A DNA stretch of 64,000 bases from CAYJNO01 sp964371715 (lineage in GTDB: Bacteria > Bacillota_I > Bacilli_A > Erysipelotrichales > Erysipelotrichaceae). A model generated the notes under the pieces. It searched no databases. It was not told the origin of the DNA and saw only the letters and a list, made by a program, of their open reading frames with translations. Made by a program: the position numbers and the translations under genes. The stretch is from positions 1 through 64,000 of the forward strand of contig CAYJNO010000004.1 of assembly GCA_964371715.1 (NCBI GenBank), in the 5' to 3' direction. Below are positions 62,905 to 64,000 of the stretch, in pieces. Positions within the stretch are counted from its first letter, which is position 1. Every line of letters starts with the position of its first letter.

Positions 62905-64000
62905 ATGAAGAATAAGTTTAAGAATATTATATTAACGATTTTAATGTTATGCATGTTTAGTGTGCAATTATATGCAAGTGAGGATACTATTGAGATTGAT
63001 GATATCTATGAACTAATAGATACAATTAAGTATAATCCTGATGCTAATATATCTATTATAAAAGATTTAGATTTTTTAGAATATACTACAAAAGAAGTAG
63101 CATATGTTTTAAGTGATTTTACAGGGACTATAAATGGTAATAACTATGCGATAAAAAATATTAACAGTCCCATATTTAATAACTTAAATAATGCAATAGT
63201 AGAAAATTTAATATTAGATAATGTAAATATAAATAACAATAATGTAAATGGTTTATTAGCTAATAGTGCTACAACATCTATTATAAATAATGTGCATATT
63301 ATAGATTCAAATGCATATTCTACAAGCGGTAATGGTCTTGGTGGTTTTATAGGTAACATTACTGATTCGACAATCACTAATTCAAGTGTAAGTAATACTA
63401 CAATTATTGGACATCAATTTGTTGGCGGCTTTGTAGGATATACTAATGGTACAAATAACATTAGTAATGTTACTATTACTGCTGAGGTTACAGGAAATGG
63501 TTGGTCAGTTGGTGGTTTTGTAGGCCGTAATAATGGTTTTTTAAATATATCAAATAGTATTATTGCTCCAAACTTTGTACCAACAGGTGGAACAACTGCA
63601 AAAGGTGGATTACAAGGACATTCAAATGGAGAAAATCTACTTACTTTAACTAATGTATTTATTGCTCCGACAAGTACTAATAATGCAGAATCAAAAAGAA
63701 TTATAGGTACAGGAAATATTAGTGGTACCAATGTAATTGAATGGGCTGATAGTGCATTAGTAAAACAAGATTATAGTTGGCTAGCTAGCGAAGATACAGC
63801 TAATATTAATGAAACATTCTTTAAAGATACACTAAATTTAACTGAAGATAATTTTAATATGGTTGATACATCAATGGATAATCTACCATTTCCTAAATCT
63901 TTTAGTATGGTAAATGATTATTTGACAAGACAAGTAAGTGAACCTGAATTTATTAAAACTGTTGAAGAATTAGACACTGCTATTAAAGCTTCATCAATGT
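62905..64000 (+). CDS. GLUG-like repeat surface protein (3' truncated by window)
   Basis: 365 residues visible, still open at the window end. Signal peptide MKNKFKNIILTILMLCMFSV with a YAS cleavage region. An N-terminal part similar in style to the domain that opens surface adhesins (DDIYELIDTIKYN, ISIIKDLDF, TGTINGNNYAIKNI), then GLUG-like repeats with GGFIG, GGFVGYTNG and GGFVGRNNG, as in ZmpA-type metalloprotease-associated and adhesin proteins. AGGAG lies 12 bases upstream of ATG 62905. The C-terminal anchor lies outside the window. Confidence 0.8.
   Translation, partial: MKNKFKNIILTILMLCMFSVQLYASEDTIEIDDIYELIDTIKYNPDANISIIKDLDFLEYTTKEVAYVLSDFTGTINGNNYAIKNINSPIFNNLNNAIVENLILDNVNINNNNVNGLLANSATTSIINNVHIIDSNAYSTSGNGLGGFIGNITDSTITNSSVSNTTIIGHQFVGGFVGYTNGTNNISNVTITAEVTGNGWSVGGFVGRNNGFLNISNSIIAPNFVPTGGTTAKGGLQGHSNGENLLTLTNVFIAPTSTNNAESKRIIGTGNISGTNVIEWADSALVKQDYSWLASEDTANINETFFKDTLNLTEDNFNMVDTSMDNLPFPKSFSMVNDYLTRQVSEPEFIKTVEELDTAIKASSM

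Noticed and set aside
1..64000. Mollicutes code with TGA as Trp
   Set aside because: Several genes end at TGA (28951, 40917), conserved Trp positions use TGG, and no gene needs TGA read-through.

Overview
The window is very AT-rich DNA, tightly packed with genes that have strong AGGAGG-type ribosome binding sites. TGG encodes Trp, and TGA serves as a stop (for example after the GIY-YIG gene and rdrB), so the standard bacterial code applies. Extended -10 promoters (TGnTATAAT), intrinsic terminators, a Bce-type peptide-antibiotic module, PadR/DUF2812 and HxlR regulators and BspA-like surface proteins point to a low-GC Bacillota or Acholeplasma/Izemoplasma-like bacterium. The species cannot be named from the sequence. 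No rRNA, tRNA or CRISPR array was seen.

Left part (1-17.8 kb): the 3' end of a DUF3427 helicase coupled to a NUDIX hydrolase; a SulP transporter; a glycosyltransferase; a ferredoxin / 4Fe-4S membrane protein / ArsR operon whose promoter carries a 30-bp perfect palindrome; an unusual SF2 helicase with two membrane segments; RecQ; an EcsC protein; a radical SAM protein; a nitroreductase / ABM monooxygenase / HxlR group; PadR-DUF2812; MazG.

Centre (17.8-45.2 kb) is a dense defence island: (a) an HNH-like membrane protein, a coiled-coil membrane protein, a CbxX/SpoVK-type AAA+ ATPase and an ORF interrupted by an in-frame TAG; (b) DUF6361 / PLD nuclease / SNF2-like helicase / GIY-YIG; (c) a complete type I R-M operon (HsdM, HsdS, HEPN-like protein, HsdR) of visibly different base composition; (d) a RADAR pair (RdrA ATPase + RdrB adenosine-deaminase-fold protein); (e) a PD-(D/E)XK nuclease; (f) a cluster I do not recognise: a half-size S subunit, an HsdM homologue with destroyed catalytic motifs, and a two-TM protein, behind a consensus promoter overlapped by a perfect inverted repeat. 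Item (f), item (a) and the structured leader RNA at 60.1-60.36 kb are the best candidates for undescribed biology.

Right part (45.2-64 kb): a FIST-EAL c-di-GMP phosphodiesterase; a BceRSAB-like module with a recognisable operator, flanked by diverged copies of one gene remnant; decayed MFS and IS3-family pieces; a BspA-like leucine-rich-repeat surface protein; small membrane proteins; a lipoprotein alpha/beta hydrolase; a lipoprotein M28 peptidase behind an approximately 270-nt folded leader ending in an intrinsic terminator; and the start of a GLUG-like surface protein that runs off the window.
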